DNA of 64,000 nt from an uncultured Lachnospiraceae bacterium (GTDB lineage Bacteria; Bacillota; Clostridia; Lachnospirales; Lachnospiraceae): contig CAKRFU010000003.1 of assembly GCA_934320845.1 (NCBI GenBank), positions 62,001-126,000 on the forward strand, in the 5' to 3' direction. This document shows positions 33,963-44,417 of this stretch, one piece after another. Below the pieces are notes generated by a model. The model worked only from the letters and a program-made list of their open reading frames with translations, ran no database searches and was not told where the DNA came from. The position numbers were made by a program, and so were the translations under genes. Positions within the stretch are counted from its first letter, which is position 1, and every line of letters begins with the position of its first letter.

Positions 33963-35438
33963 ATGAACAGGTCGATTATAAGATATATATTAGGCAGTGT
34001 TTTAAAGATTGAAGCAGCATTTATGCTGCTTCCATGCATTGTTGCGGTTTGTTATGGAGAAAAACAGGGCTTTGTTTATCTCGGTGTTGGAATTGTTACT
34101 TTTTTACTCGGTATGCTCATGACACATAAAAAAGCAGGCAGTTCAGTTTTTTATCTGAAAGAGGGATGCGTGGCAACTTCCTTAAGCTGGATATTTATGA
34201 GTTTTTTTGGTGGCATTCCATTTATTTTAACAGGAGAGATACCATCACTTATAGATGCACTTTTTGAAACTGTATCAGGATTTACAACTACGGGAGCAAG
34301 TATATTAAGTGATGTTGAGGCATTGTCGCATTGTTCACTTATGTGGAGAAGCTTTACTCACTGGCTTGGTGGAATGGGAGTTCTTGTATTTCTGCTTGCA
34401 ATAATTCCTCTTGGTGGAGGTTCAAGAATAAATCTTATGAGGGCAGAAAGCCCGGGACCTTCAGTTGGAAAGCTTGTGCCAAAAGTGAAACATACGGCAC
34501 AGATATTGTATATTATATATATTACATTAACTGTAGTACAGATAATATTCTTACTTATAGGAAGAATGCCACTGTTTGATTCGCTTGCAATGGCATTTGG
34601 AACAGCAGGAACAGGTGGATTTGGTATAAAAAATGACAGTGCGGCAAGTTATTCGCCATATATACAGTGGGTGCTTACTATATTTATGATACTGTTTGGA
34701 GTTAATTTTAATGCCTATTATTTTATTCTGTATAAACAGTTTAAGAAAGCATTTAAGATGGAGGAAGTAAGATATTATTTTCTCATTATTATAGCGGCTG
34801 TAGGCATTATATGTTTTCATATAATAGACACGACAAAATCGTTTTTTGAAGCATTAACACAAGCATCATTTCAGGTCGCATCAATTATAACGACAACAGG
34901 ATTTTCAAGTGTCGATTTTGATAAGTGGTCGCAGACATGTAAGACGGTACTTATATTTTTGATGTTCTGCGGTGCATGTGCAGGAAGTACAGGCGGTGGA
35001 ATTAAGGTATCGAGATTTATCATACTTGTAAAAACAATTATAAAAGACCTTGAATCGTATATACATCCAAAATGTATAAGAAAGATTCAGATTGACAAAA
35101 AGCCTGTAGAGCATGAGGTTGTCCGCTCAGTAAATGTATTTTTTATAACATTTTTCATTATATTTGCAGCTTCGATTTTTATATTGTCATTTGAGGGTAA
35201 AGACTTTATCACTAATTTTACGGCAGTAGCGGCAACGATGAACAACATAGGACCGGGACTTGCACTTGTGGGACCTACATGCAGTTTTGGGCACTTTACG
35301 GTAATATCAAAACTTGTACTTATATTTGATATGCTTGCGGGCAGATTGGAATTATTCCCACTGCTTATTCTTTTCCATCCGGCAATATGGAAGGAAATGT
35401 TTAAGATTAAGAATAACAGAAAGTGTATGAGAGAATAG
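33963..35438 (+). CDS. trkH: Trk potassium uptake channel TrkH
   Basis: 491 residues with the four-fold repeated helix-pore loop-helix plan of SKT channels. Selectivity-filter segments are visible: SGFTTTGASIL, GTAGTGGFGI, ITTTGFSSVDF and AATMNNIGPGLALVG. It imports K+ with TrkA, the upstream gene. The cassette trkA-trkH is a two-gene unit under the promoter at 32384 and is followed closely by the CPBP gene. Confidence 0.93.
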   Translation: MNRSIIRYILGSVLKIEAAFMLLPCIVAVCYGEKQGFVYLGVGIVTFLLGMLMTHKKAGSSVFYLKEGCVATSLSWIFMSFFGGIPFILTGEIPSLIDALFETVSGFTTTGASILSDVEALSHCSLMWRSFTHWLGGMGVLVFLLAIIPLGGGSRINLMRAESPGPSVGKLVPKVKHTAQILYIIYITLTVVQIIFLLIGRMPLFDSLAMAFGTAGTGGFGIKNDSAASYSPYIQWVLTIFMILFGVNFNAYYFILYKQFKKAFKMEEVRYYFLIIIAAVGIICFHIIDTTKSFFEALTQASFQVASIITTTGFSSVDFDKWSQTCKTVLIFLMFCGACAGSTGGGIKVSRFIILVKTIIKDLESYIHPKCIRKIQIDKKPVEHEVVRSVNVFFITFFIIFAASIFILSFEGKDFITNFTAVAATMNNIGPGLALVGPTCSFGHFTVISKLVLIFDMLAGRLELFPLLILFHPAIWKEMFKIKNNRKCMRE

Positions 35439-35483
35439 AGAAAGATTTAAATTTAAAAAGAGAGGAACAAGAGTTTTTTAATT

Positions 35484-36737
35484 ATGAAAGAGATAAGAAA
35501 ACCTAAATTTATGCAGGCAGCAGCAGTAAAGAGAGGGCATGGAATATTTGGAGAGATTTGTATTGCTATAGCGTTATTCATAGTAGGTTCTATGGCTGGT
35601 GGAATTATTCAGGTTCCGGCTATGATGTTTAATATGCTTGGAAATAATGAGTATATAAAAATGATAACTTCCGGTCAGCCGGACATAAATAAAATGATGC
35701 AGCTTATATCGGATATGCCTGAGTGGATGACGATAGTCACACTTATCTCAGAGCTGTTGATTATTGTAATTGTATGCCTGTATTGCCGGTTTGTAGAAAA
35801 GAGAAAATTAAATACACTTGGCTTCAAGAAAAAAGGTGCTGTTTTAAATTATTTAAAGGGAATGTTTTTTGCACTTGTGATTTTTTCAGTCGCATATCTT
35901 ATCTGTATTGTGACAAAAAGTATCACTTTTGACGGTCTTACACAGAATATTCCGGTAGTTTATATCGCAGGTTATTTTATTGGATATATGATTCAGGGAA
36001 TGGCGGAAGAGGTTCTTTGCAGAGGCTATCTTTTCGTTTCGCTTACCAGAAGATACCATGTAATAAATTCAGCAATATTTAGTGCAATATTTTTTGCAAT
36101 GCTTCATGGAATGAATGTGGGAGTAGACGGATTTGCAATGTTTAATCTGTTTTTATATGGTCTTTTCGCCGCATTGCTGTTTGTTGATTGTGAAAACATA
36201 TGGATAGTTGGAGCATTTCACAGTGTATGGAATTTCGTTCAGGGAAACCTTTACGGAATAAGTGTCAGTGGCAATAAGATTACAAGTTCAATATTCACGT
36301 CAACAGCGGCTGATGGTGGAGCTACAGTAATAAATGGAGGAACTTTTGGCATGGAGGGCGGTTTTGCTATTACCATAGTTCTTATTATTGCTATTGCGGT
36401 AGTCGGAAAACATCTTGAAAGCAAAGGAAAACTTATAGAAAAAAGTGAACAGCCAAGCCAGAATGAAATTGAGTTTGAGGAAATTAAAAAAGAAATGGAG
36501 AGCCAGATGGGAATGTCTGATGATGATATTTTCGGAAATCCAAATGGATATGATAAGAATAGAGATGTAAAGGATATATTTAGTGGCAATCCAAATAGTG
36601 GAAACGCCGACAGCGACGGAGCATTTGAAAAACAGGAAAATCCGTATCAGAAGGCAGATATAAATGTGAAGGATAAACAAAAAGAGGAGAAGAAATCTGA
36701 AAAAACAGAATTTGACAGTAATTATTTTGGGTCATAG
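35484..36737 (+). CDS. CPBP (CAAX/Abi) family intramembrane metalloprotease
   Basis: 417 residues with about eight hydrophobic segments in residues 20-310 and a charged, disordered cytoplasmic tail (about 320-417). Active-site motifs of the CPBP fold: GMAEEVLCRGYLF (the Glu-Glu and Arg), FFAMLHGMN (first His) and GAFHSVWNF (second His with Asn). The family includes Rce1-type proteases and bacteriocin-immunity or maturation proteins. Nothing nearby suggests a bacteriocin. The long acidic tail, with two repeated GNPN segments, is unusual and of unknown purpose. Confidence 0.88.
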   Translation: MKEIRKPKFMQAAAVKRGHGIFGEICIAIALFIVGSMAGGIIQVPAMMFNMLGNNEYIKMITSGQPDINKMMQLISDMPEWMTIVTLISELLIIVIVCLYCRFVEKRKLNTLGFKKKGAVLNYLKGMFFALVIFSVAYLICIVTKSITFDGLTQNIPVVYIAGYFIGYMIQGMAEEVLCRGYLFVSLTRRYHVINSAIFSAIFFAMLHGMNVGVDGFAMFNLFLYGLFAALLFVDCENIWIVGAFHSVWNFVQGNLYGISVSGNKITSSIFTSTAADGGATVINGGTFGMEGGFAITIVLIIAIAVVGKHLESKGKLIEKSEQPSQNEIEFEEIKKEMESQMGMSDDDIFGNPNGYDKNRDVKDIFSGNPNSGNADSDGAFEKQENPYQKADINVKDKQKEEKKSEKTEFDSNYFGS

Positions 36738-36767
36738 AAGAAATGAGTGAAAAGATGGTGAGAGCAT

Positions 36768-36956
36768 ATGAATAAAATAGAGATATACCGTTATTTAGAA
36801 GAGCAAAATATAGAGTATGAAGCTGCTGAACATAAGGCAGTTTTTAATATGAAAGAGCTGGAGACCATTGAATTGCCTCATCCCGAATGGGAAGCGAAAA
36901 ATCTGTTTGTTCGTGATGATAAAAAGAAAAATTATTATGTGTCTGTCTTTTTATAA
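36768..36956 (+). pseudogene. Truncated ProXp-ala/YbaK-type aminoacyl-tRNA deacylase
   Basis: 62 codons reading IYRYLEEQNIEYEAAEHKAV, FNMKELETIELPHPEWEAKN, LFVRDDKKKNYYV, then stop after SVFL. This matches the first third of the ProX/YbaK editing domain family (about 160 residues when intact), which hydrolyses mischarged Ala-tRNA-Pro. The catalytic core after NYYV is gone, and I found no continuation in the other frames before the terminator at 37018, so a deletion rather than a simple frameshift is likely. Confidence 0.75.
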
Positions 36957-37017
36957 GGAGAGAGAAAAGGCAGAAGTCTCAACGCGCTTGAACCTTAGAG
37001 AAAGGGTAGAGTTTGAT

Positions 37018-37047
37018 AATGGGGTGGATTATACAGCCCCATTTTGT
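37018..37047 (+). terminator. Terminator after the truncated deacylase gene
   Basis: Stem AATGGGG (37018-37024)/CCCCATT (37037-37043) followed by TTTG. It lies between converging genes and may serve both strands. Confidence 0.65.
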
Positions 37048-37062
37048 TCATATAATATAGTT

Positions 37063-38232
37063 TCAAAGACTAAAAATTTCTTTAAGCCTTGCACTGTAGG
37101 TATGTTTATTCTTTACTGTTTCAAGTCCGTGTCTTGCGATTGCAACTCTTTTTTCGTCATGTTTTAAATAGTAATCCGTTTTTTCAAGTAGGTCATCGAG
37201 TCCGTCATAAATTTCTAAATCTTTTCCGATGGTAAAACAATCTTTTAAATCTTCCCGCCAGTCAGTTATAAGAAAACCGCCTGCTCCAATAATATCAAAT
37301 ACTCTGAGAGGTATACCTGTTTCGATATTTGGTGCTGTCATGTTTATGTTTATTTTGGAATGTGCAAATACAAGAGGAGCTTCTGAAAAATAGTCTGCAC
37401 CGTTATGTGTCACAAGTGCAGGAAACAGGGGAGAGGTATCACTTGTTGTAAAGAAGTGGACTTTGCCCGGATATTTCATTGCGAGGTTGTTAAGTGTCAT
37501 AATACGCATTTTAGCCGCTGTTTTATGTGCAAGTACACTTGTTGCAAAATGAAATTTTAAATCGGCATGTGACTGAATACTGGTTTTGACATTGGTATAT
37601 CGCGACAGCATATCAATAATTTCGGGTGTGAGCATGTTTTTTAAAAGATTTCCACCGTTTACATTTAACTGTGCTTCAATTGCTGCATCCATATATCCGC
37701 ACAGATAGTCAGGCAGAATATGCATGGTATCATCATATCTGTTTTTATCGTAAAGATTTCCGACAAAGGAAATTTCGTATTTGTATTGGGATGGTGAAGT
37801 TTTTTCATAGTTGTTTAAAAGCGTCTGCACGCGTTCAGCATTTGTGCAAAGGGGCATGTAATAAACAGTGCCTATGCCATTATTGTTAAACTCTTTGGCT
37901 TCTTTGCTGTCAAATGTGTATATATGATTGGTTTTATAATTTATTGACGGGTGCTGCATATTTAAAAGCGGAGAATCAATATTATAGCATATATACTGAA
38001 TGTTAAGACTGTGGCATACCTCGGCTATATAAGAGAAGTAATTAACGGAAAAAACTGCATCATATTTTGAAGTGATTTTACATTCAAGCTGTTTGGTAAA
38101 TGTTTTTATTTCATCATCACTCATTTTTATTGCAGAAAAATCAAGGACATCAAAAAGATGTCCCTGATTTTTTAAAGTATCTAATATATCAGGATATACG
38201 AATATATCCCATCTGCATACAAGTATATTCAT
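37063..38232 (-). CDS. CgeB-like glycosyltransferase (DUF3880 plus Glyco_trans_1_2)
   Basis: 389 residues. N-terminal half: MNILVCRWDIFVYPDILDTL, YDAVFSVNYFSYIAEVCHSL, YICYNIDSPLLNM, a DUF3880-like lobe. C-terminal half: KININMTAPNIETGIPLRVF, DIIGAGGFLITDWREDL, YYLKHDEKRVAIARHGLETV, the lobe found in CgeB spore-maturation proteins and related cytosolic glycosyltransferases. There is no signal peptide. It is 15 bases downstream of the large activase on the same strand, so probably cotranscribed with it. Acceptor and sugar are unknown; a spore or surface glycan role is inference. Confidence 0.8.
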   Translation of the reverse strand: MNILVCRWDIFVYPDILDTLKNQGHLFDVLDFSAIKMSDDEIKTFTKQLECKITSKYDAVFSVNYFSYIAEVCHSLNIQYICYNIDSPLLNMQHPSINYKTNHIYTFDSKEAKEFNNNGIGTVYYMPLCTNAERVQTLLNNYEKTSPSQYKYEISFVGNLYDKNRYDDTMHILPDYLCGYMDAAIEAQLNVNGGNLLKNMLTPEIIDMLSRYTNVKTSIQSHADLKFHFATSVLAHKTAAKMRIMTLNNLAMKYPGKVHFFTTSDTSPLFPALVTHNGADYFSEAPLVFAHSKININMTAPNIETGIPLRVFDIIGAGGFLITDWREDLKDCFTIGKDLEIYDGLDDLLEKTDYYLKHDEKRVAIARHGLETVKNKHTYSARLKEIFSL

Positions 38233-38247
38233 TAGAAAACTCCATTT

Positions 38248-41200
38248 TTAAGCTGTTTCTTCATTGTCTTTTGAATCTGCATACAGATTTTCTGTTTGCA
38301 GATTTTTTCCTGCTGTTGAGAGCATAAGTTTAATTCTGTTAAGCTGATTTACCTCACTTGCCCCCGGGTCATAATCAACAGCAACGATATTTGAATCAGG
38401 ATACTGATGACGAAGTTCCTTTATTACACCTTTACCTACTACATGGTTAGGCAGACAGCCAAATGGCTGTGTGCAGACGATATTTGGAACGCCTGATTTG
38501 ATAAGTTCTATCATTTCACCTGTGAGGAACCAGCCCTCACCAGTCTGATTACCGCAGGATACGATTGGTGAAGCATATTCTGCAAGCTTCTGAATAGGAA
38601 CGGTAGGGTGGAAGCGTTTGCTTGCCGCAAGTGCATCATTTGCACATTTGCGGTATCTCTCGATAAACCAGATTAGGAAATTGTTTATTTTTGCACTTGA
38701 TTTTTTCTTACCGAGATAGTCAGCCTTAAAGTTCGCATTGTATAAGCTGTACATAAAGAAGTCGATAAGGTCAGGGCATACGGCTTCTGCACCTTCTTCT
38801 TCCAAAAGCTCAACTATAAAGTTGTTTGCAAGCGGCATAAACTTAACAAGAATTTCACCTACGATGCCAACCTTTGGTTTTTGTATATTTACAAGTTCAA
38901 GTTCATCAAATTCTTTAATAATATTTTGGATGTTTTTCTTAAACTGTTTTTTGTTGGCAGTCTTTACGGACTCTATCGCAATTTTTTTCCATTTTTCATG
39001 GAGAGAATTTGCAGAGCCTTTTACTTTTTCGTAAGGTCTTGTTTTGTAGAGAACACGCATAAATACATCACCGTATATAAGTGCCTGTAATGCTTTATTT
39101 GCCATTTCAAGATTTATCTTTAATCCCGGATTCTTTTCGATACCGGCACTCATTGAGATAACAGGAATATAACCCATACCGGCTTTTTCAAGCGCACGTC
39201 TGATAAATCCTATATAATTTGTTGCACGGCATCCGCCGCCTGTCTGAGTGATAATCAGTGCAACCTTGTGAAGGTCATATTTACCCGACAGGAGTGCCTG
39301 CATAAACTGGCCTACAACGATAAGTGAAGGGTAGCATGCGTCATTATTTACATATTTAAGACCGTAATCTATACATTTGCTGTCAGCTTTGAGCACTTCA
39401 ACATTGTAACCGCATGAAGCAAGAGCAGGCTCCAATATCTCAAAATGGATAGGAGACATATCAGGAACGAGAATTGTGTAATCTTTTCTCATCTGTTCTG
39501 TGAATATTACTCTGTGGTGTGCTGTATCGACACGCTTAGCCTCAATCTTTTTGCGCTCCCTGTCTTTTACGGCGGCGAGAAGCGAGCGTATACGGATTCT
39601 GGCTGCACCTAAATTGTTTACTTCGTCTATTTTTAATACGGTATATATTTTATTTTGTTTTGTGAGAATATCACTAACCTGGTCTGTTGTGACAGCGTCA
39701 AGACCGCAGCCGAAAGAGTTGAGCTGTATAAGGTCGAGATTGTCATTCTTTGCGACAAATGAAGCTGCCTTATAAAGTCTTGAGTGATACATCCACTGAT
39801 CCATTACGATAGTAGGACGGTCAACCTCGGAAAGTTCAGATATACTATCCTCGGTAAGAACAGCTACACCGTATGATGTGATAAGGTCGGGAATACCGTG
39901 GTTTATCTCTGGGTCGCTGTGATATGGGCGGCCTGCAAGTACGATACCGTGGCGGCCTGTTTCTTTGAGGTATTGAAGGACCTCTTTACCCTTTTTACTC
40001 ATATCATCACGTACAGCCTGCATTTCAAGCCATCCCTCATGTGCTGCAGCTTTTATCTCAGCGGCAGGGATACCGTTTTCTTTCTGGAAGAAGTCTACAA
40101 GACGTTTTGTAAGTATATCTTCACTTTCAAGAGATACAAACGGGTTCTGATATTTTATTTTATCGTCACGAAGTTCCTCGATGTTGTTTTTAATATTTTC
40201 GCCGTATGATGTAACGATAGGGCAGTTGTAGTGGTTTCCGGCATCAGGTACTTCGACGCGCTCGTAAGGAATACAAGGATAGAATATGTATTCAAGTCCC
40301 TGCCTTATAAGCCATGTCACATGGCCGTGTGCAAGTTTTGCCGGATAACATTCCGATTCACTTGGAATTGATTCTATACCAAGTTCATAAATTTTTCTGC
40401 TTGAAACAGGTGAAAGTTTTACGCTGTAACCAAGCTTTGTAAAGAATGTAAACCAGAATGGATAATTCTCATACATATTTAACACGCGTGGAATTCCGAC
40501 AACTCCTCTAGGTGCTTCTGCCTTTTTAAGTGGTTTGTAATGTCTGAATACGCGTTCATTTTTATATTCAAAAAGATTTGGAATATGGTCTTTGTTCTTT
40601 TCAAGTCCCAGACCTTTTTCACAGCGGTTTCCTGATATAAATTTACGATTACCCGTAAATTCGTTTACAGTGAGCAGACAGTGATTTATACATCCCTGAC
40701 ATCTGGTCATCGATGTTTTAAAACGAAGTTCGTTTATCTCATCAAATGAGAGCATTGTGCTTTTTTGACCGGTGTATCTGTCTTTTGCGATAAGAGCAGC
40801 ACCAAAAGCTCCCATGATACCTGCAATATCAGGTCTTATTGCTTCACAACCCGATATGCGCTCAAAACTTCTGAGAACTGCATCATTGTAAAATGTACCG
40901 CCCTGAACCACGACCTGTCTGCCGAGGTCTTTAGGGTCTGTAAGTTTGATAACCTTAAGCAAAGCGTTTTTGATAACAGAGTATGCAAGACCTGCTGAAA
41001 TATCAGCGACACTTGCGCCCTCTTTCTGAGCCTGCTTAACTTTAGAATTCATAAATACAGTACATCTTGAACCGAGGTCGATAGGGTTTTCGGCAAACAA
41101 AGCGATTTTTGCAAAGTCTGCTACCTCATAATTAAGAGATTTTGCGAATGTTTCGATAAACGAACCGCAGCCTGAAGAACATGCTTCATTTAACTGTACT

Positions 41201-42516
41201 TTATCAACGGAATTATTTTTTATTTTGATACACTTCATATCCTGACCACCAATATCAAGAATACAGTCTACATTTGGGTCAAAGAAAGCGGCGGCAGTAT
41301 AATGAGCAACTGTCTCAACCTCGCCTTCGTCAAGGAGAAGTGCTGATTTAAGCAAAGCCTCGCCGTAACCTGTAGAGCATGAACGCACGATTTTTGCTCC
41401 CTCAGGCATTTTTGAGTATATATCTTTCATTGCTTTTAGAGCAGTTTTTAACGGACTTCCATTGTTGCTGCTGTAAAATGAATATAGTAAGGAACCGTCA
41501 TCACCTATAACGGCAACTTTTGTAGTAGTCGAACCGGCATCAATACCTAAGAAAAGATCTCCTTTGTAAGAAGCAAAATCGCCTTTTTTGACATTGTGTT
41601 TATTGTGTCTTTCAGTGAATTCTTCGTAATCTTTTTCGGAAGCAAATAACGGCTCCATTCTCGTTACTTCAAATTCAAGTTCTATTTTATTTGAAAGTTT
41701 TTCTTTTAATTCTCCAAGAGAAGACTGTACATCGGCATGGGCGTTCATTGCGGCACCTGATGCTGCAAAAAGATGTGAGTGGTCAGGTGCTATTATGGCA
41801 TCTCCCTCAAGTCCCAGAGTTCTTACAAATGCCTGTTTAAGTTCTGTGAGGAAGTGAAGTGGTCCGCCTAAGAATGCGACATTTCCTTTTATTGGTTTAC
41901 CACAGGCAAGTCCGCTTATAGTCTGATTTACGACAGCCTGAAAGATAGAAGCCGAGAGGTCTTCCTTTGTTGCACCTTCATTTATAAGAGGCTGTATATC
42001 GGTTTTTGCAAATACACCGCATCTTGCGGCAATAGGATATATAGCTTTGTAATTTTTGGCATATTCATTAAGACCTGCGGCATCAGTTTTTAAAAGTGTA
42101 GCCATCTGGTCGATAAATGAACCTGTACCACCGGCACATATACCGTTCATTCGCTGGTCTATACCGCCTGTAAAATAAATGATTTTTGCATCCTCACCAC
42201 CAAGTTCAATAGCAACATCGGTTCTTGGTGCATAATCTTTAAGCGATGTTGCGACAGCAACGACCTCTTGCACAAAAGGAATTTCCATATGTTTTGAGAG
42301 TGTAAGTCCGCCGGAACCTGTTATCATAGGTGCGACAGGCATATCACCAAATTCCTCGTATGCTTTATCTACAATTTTAGCCAAAGTTTCCTGAATATTG
42401 GCATAATGTCTCTGATAATCTGAAAAAATTATCTCACCGTTTTTGTTCAATATAGCAATCTTAACAGTAGTTGAACCAATATCAATACCAAGTGTATTAA
42501 AATCTAATTTCATCAT
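38248..42516 (-). CDS. Large acyl-CoA dehydratase activase / 2-hydroxyglutaryl-CoA dehydratase-related protein
   Basis: 1422 residues with the domain order of the YjiL-type giant: two ASKHA ATPase domains (residues about 6-260, [16 protein letters not shown]; and 322-590, [16 protein letters not shown]), each with the Cys segment that in HgdC holds the shared [4Fe-4S] cluster ([13 protein letters not shown] and [13 protein letters not shown]). Then a DUF2229 region (about 640-870, [16 protein letters not shown]) and HgdB-like segments with conserved Cys ([28 protein letters not shown]). HgdC-type activases drive ATP-dependent electron transfer to 2-hydroxyacyl-CoA dehydratases; the substrate of this fused form is not established. 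Promoter at 42561-42589. Confidence 0.88.
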   Translation of the reverse strand: MMKLDFNTLGIDIGSTTVKIAILNKNGEIIFSDYQRHYANIQETLAKIVDKAYEEFGDMPVAPMITGSGGLTLSKHMEIPFVQEVVAVATSLKDYAPRTDVAIELGGEDAKIIYFTGGIDQRMNGICAGGTGSFIDQMATLLKTDAAGLNEYAKNYKAIYPIAARCGVFAKTDIQPLINEGATKEDLSASIFQAVVNQTISGLACGKPIKGNVAFLGGPLHFLTELKQAFVRTLGLEGDAIIAPDHSHLFAASGAAMNAHADVQSSLGELKEKLSNKIELEFEVTRMEPLFASEKDYEEFTERHNKHNVKKGDFASYKGDLFLGIDAGSTTTKVAVIGDDGSLLYSFYSSNNGSPLKTALKAMKDIYSKMPEGAKIVRSCSTGYGEALLKSALLLDEGEVETVAHYTAAAFFDPNVDCILDIGGQDMKCIKIKNNSVDKVQLNEACSSGCGSFIETFAKSLNYEVADFAKIALFAENPIDLGSRCTVFMNSKVKQAQKEGASVADISAGLAYSVIKNALLKVIKLTDPKDLGRQVVVQGGTFYNDAVLRSFERISGCEAIRPDIAGIMGAFGAALIAKDRYTGQKSTMLSFDEINELRFKTSMTRCQGCINHCLLTVNEFTGNRKFISGNRCEKGLGLEKNKDHIPNLFEYKNERVFRHYKPLKKAEAPRGVVGIPRVLNMYENYPFWFTFFTKLGYSVKLSPVSSRKIYELGIESIPSESECYPAKLAHGHVTWLIRQGLEYIFYPCIPYERVEVPDAGNHYNCPIVTSYGENIKNNIEELRDDKIKYQNPFVSLESEDILTKRLVDFFQKENGIPAAEIKAAAHEGWLEMQAVRDDMSKKGKEVLQYLKETGRHGIVLAGRPYHSDPEINHGIPDLITSYGVAVLTEDSISELSEVDRPTIVMDQWMYHSRLYKAASFVAKNDNLDLIQLNSFGCGLDAVTTDQVSDILTKQNKIYTVLKIDEVNNLGAARIRIRSLLAAVKDRERKKIEAKRVDTAHHRVIFTEQMRKDYTILVPDMSPIHFEILEPALASCGYNVEVLKADSKCIDYGLKYVNNDACYPSLIVVGQFMQALLSGKYDLHKVALIITQTGGGCRATNYIGFIRRALEKAGMGYIPVISMSAGIEKNPGLKINLEMANKALQALIYGDVFMRVLYKTRPYEKVKGSANSLHEKWKKIAIESVKTANKKQFKKNIQNIIKEFDELELVNIQKPKVGIVGEILVKFMPLANNFIVELLEEEGAEAVCPDLIDFFMYSLYNANFKADYLGKKKSSAKINNFLIWFIERYRKCANDALAASKRFHPTVPIQKLAEYASPIVSCGNQTGEGWFLTGEMIELIKSGVPNIVCTQPFGCLPNHVVGKGVIKELRHQYPDSNIVAVDYDPGASEVNQLNRIKLMLSTAGKNLQTENLYADSKDNEETA

Positions 42517-42560
42517 GTACCTCTTTCTATATCATAGCTAAAAAATCGCCACATTCTGCT

Positions 42561-42589
42561 ATTATATGACAATTATTTTCTTATTTCAA
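42561..42589 (-). promoter_or_regulatory. Promoter of the activase-glycosyltransferase unit
   Basis: On the minus strand TTGAAA (42589-42584), 17-base spacer, TATAAT (42566-42561), about 45 bases before the start codon. Confidence 0.75.
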
Positions 42590-42752
42590 GTAGCTTTGCT
42601 TTGAAGCCTTCTTAAAATTTTTGTGTCAATATTAAATTACGGTGAATATAATATAAAGAAAGTTTGAAAATAAAATATGATACCCTATTAAATATGTTAG
42701 AAGTGGTTGATTTATTACGCATTTCAGGGAAATCGTATAAAAGAGGTTTTAA

Positions 42753-43298
42753 ATGAATTATGATAATTGTGATGGAATGACATATACAATAAAACAGGGG
42801 GATACATTATATGGAATAAGCAGAAAATATGATGTACCCCTTGCAATGATACTTCATGCAAACCCATATGCAGATGTTTACAGACTTAATATCGGGGATA
42901 CTATATGTATTCCTGTTAAAAATAAAAAGAAATGCTGCAAAGATAAAAACAGTGTTTCAGTAAATGATAATGCTGACAGAATGGAAAATTTCAGTGAAAA
43001 CGAAAATGCCCGTGTACCTGATGGTACAGATGAAAATGCAGAAATGTCATACATGGCAGATAACATGAATCTTCCGGATAAGATACAGGATGTGTCTGTG
43101 GAGATATCTGCTGAAAATATGCAAAGAAATGTAAACATGGATGACGATAAATGGGTAAAATATGTTGCACAGCCCGGTGATACATTGTTTGATGTATTTG
43201 AAAAATCAGATTGTGGCATTGAGGAATTTTTGAACAAAAACGGCTTAAAAGGAATTTATATTTTACCGGGTCTGGTTTATTTTGTTAAAGAAAAATAA
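42753..43298 (+). CDS. Protein with two LysM domains and no signal peptide
   Basis: 181 residues. LysM 1 at about 10-56 (YTIKQGDTLYGISRKYDVPL, ILHANP, LNIGDTICIPV); LysM 2 at about 135-178 (YVAQPGDTLFDVFEKSDCGI, FLNKNGL, LPGLVYFV). Between them is an acidic, Asn/Met-rich spacer of 75 residues, and a KKKCCKDK cluster follows LysM 1. There is no export signal, unlike cell-wall LysM enzymes, and no catalytic domain. In sporulating Firmicutes, cytoplasmic LysM proteins such as SafA or SpoVID-like factors are targeted to the forespore cortex from the mother cell, so a spore role is plausible but unproven. Confidence 0.82.
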   Translation: MNYDNCDGMTYTIKQGDTLYGISRKYDVPLAMILHANPYADVYRLNIGDTICIPVKNKKKCCKDKNSVSVNDNADRMENFSENENARVPDGTDENAEMSYMADNMNLPDKIQDVSVEISAENMQRNVNMDDDKWVKYVAQPGDTLFDVFEKSDCGIEEFLNKNGLKGIYILPGLVYFVKEK

Positions 43299-43345
43299 TG
43301 AATAAATAAACATACACACAAATATATTTATAAAGAAGTGTCATG

Positions 43346-43371
43346 CCCCGTAGCTTGCTGCGGGGTTATTT
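43346..43371 (+). terminator. Terminator after the LysM gene
   Basis: Compact stem CCCCGTAGC (43346-43354)/GCTGCGGGG (43357-43365), one G-T pair and a 2-base gap, then TTATTT. Confidence 0.75.
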
Positions 43372-43399
43372 GACTGCGGACAATGTTTTGCGGAATAGT

Positions 43400-43428
43400 T
43401 TGACAAAGATGTAAACGATAACTATAAT
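43400..43428 (+). promoter_or_regulatory. Consensus promoter of the rhomboid-like / mannosyltransferase unit
   Basis: TTGACA (43400-43405), 17-base spacer, TATAAT (43423-43428). With a start of transcription near 43435, an ATG at 43449 would have almost no leader, which favours ATG 43500. Confidence 0.8.
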
Positions 43429-43499
43429 CAAATCATGATGTTATTATCATGGGTAAAAAGACCATAAAAATTTATAGTTTGAAAGGATTTATTAGTTTT

Positions 43500-44405
43500 A
43501 TGAACAATTTTCTTAATAAACTTGAGAGAAAGTTTGGCAGGTATGCCATACCTGATTTAATAAGGTATGTTATTATTTTATACTGTGCGGGTGCAGTCAT
43601 AGGTATGATAAACGAAAATATTTATTATGAGTACCTTTGTCTTGATATGTCGGCAGTATTCAGAGGCCAGATATGGAGACTGGTCACATTTCTTATTGAG
43701 CCGTATGGTTTTTCAAGCGGTATGGGAATGTTACTCAGTATTTTGTTTTTTGTGATACAGGTTCAATTGTTCTTTTTGTTTGGACGTTCACTTGAACAGG
43801 CATGGGGTACATTTAAGTTTAATATGTATTTCCTAAGCGGATATCTGTTTAATATTATTGCAGCATTGATATTATATTTGTCACCGCTGCACAGCCAGAT
43901 TTATTATTCTGGTTTCCAGTATATTTACTGGTCCATGTTTTTTGCATTTGCAGCGTTAAATCCGGACATGCAGTTTTTATTATATTTCATCATACCGATA
44001 AAGGTAAAATGGCTTGCTATCCTTGATGCAGCTTATATGCTTTATCAGGTAGTACAGAGTTTTTACTATGGAATACTGCTTTACAGCAAGGGTGCTTCTG
44101 GCAGCGGCGCAGCATATATATCAATGGGAATTGCCATTATTGTGGCTATGGCGAATTTTCTTATATTCTTTTTCTCAACGAGAAATTACAGGAGAGTTTC
44201 TCCAAAGGATATACACAGGCGAAGAACATTCAAAAAGCAGACACAGACTTCCACTTCAGGTCCGAGACACAGGTGTGCAATCTGTGGAAGAACGGAACTG
44301 GATGATGAAAATCTTGACTTCAGATTTTGTTCAAAATGTGATGGAAATTATGAATATTGTTCGGATCATCTGTTCACACATCAGCATGTTAAAAAATTTA
44401 TGTAA
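43500..44405 (+). CDS. Rhomboid-like membrane protein with C-terminal zinc-binding tail
   Basis: 301 residues from ATG 43500 (MNNFLNKLERKFGRYAIPDL, the form this family usually begins with; AAAGGA is 12 bases away). An in-frame ATG at 43449 has no ribosome site. About six hydrophobic helices from residue 20 to 240 in a rhomboid/derlin-like plan (GQIWRLVTFLIEPYGF, FLFGRSLEQAWGTFKFNMY, LSGYLFNIIAALIL). I do not see a convincing GxSG plus His dyad in the membrane helices, so it may be an inactive pseudoprotease. The last 45 residues hold Cys/His pairs (CAICGRTELDD, FCSKCDGNYEYCSDHLFTHQH) likely to bind zinc. It is 12 bases upstream of the mannosyltransferase gene. Confidence 0.75.
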   Translation: MNNFLNKLERKFGRYAIPDLIRYVIILYCAGAVIGMINENIYYEYLCLDMSAVFRGQIWRLVTFLIEPYGFSSGMGMLLSILFFVIQVQLFFLFGRSLEQAWGTFKFNMYFLSGYLFNIIAALILYLSPLHSQIYYSGFQYIYWSMFFAFAALNPDMQFLLYFIIPIKVKWLAILDAAYMLYQVVQSFYYGILLYSKGASGSGAAYISMGIAIIVAMANFLIFFFSTRNYRRVSPKDIHRRRTFKKQTQTSTSGPRHRCAICGRTELDDENLDFRFCSKCDGNYEYCSDHLFTHQHVKKFM

Positions 44406-44417
44406 GGAGAAGTAAAA

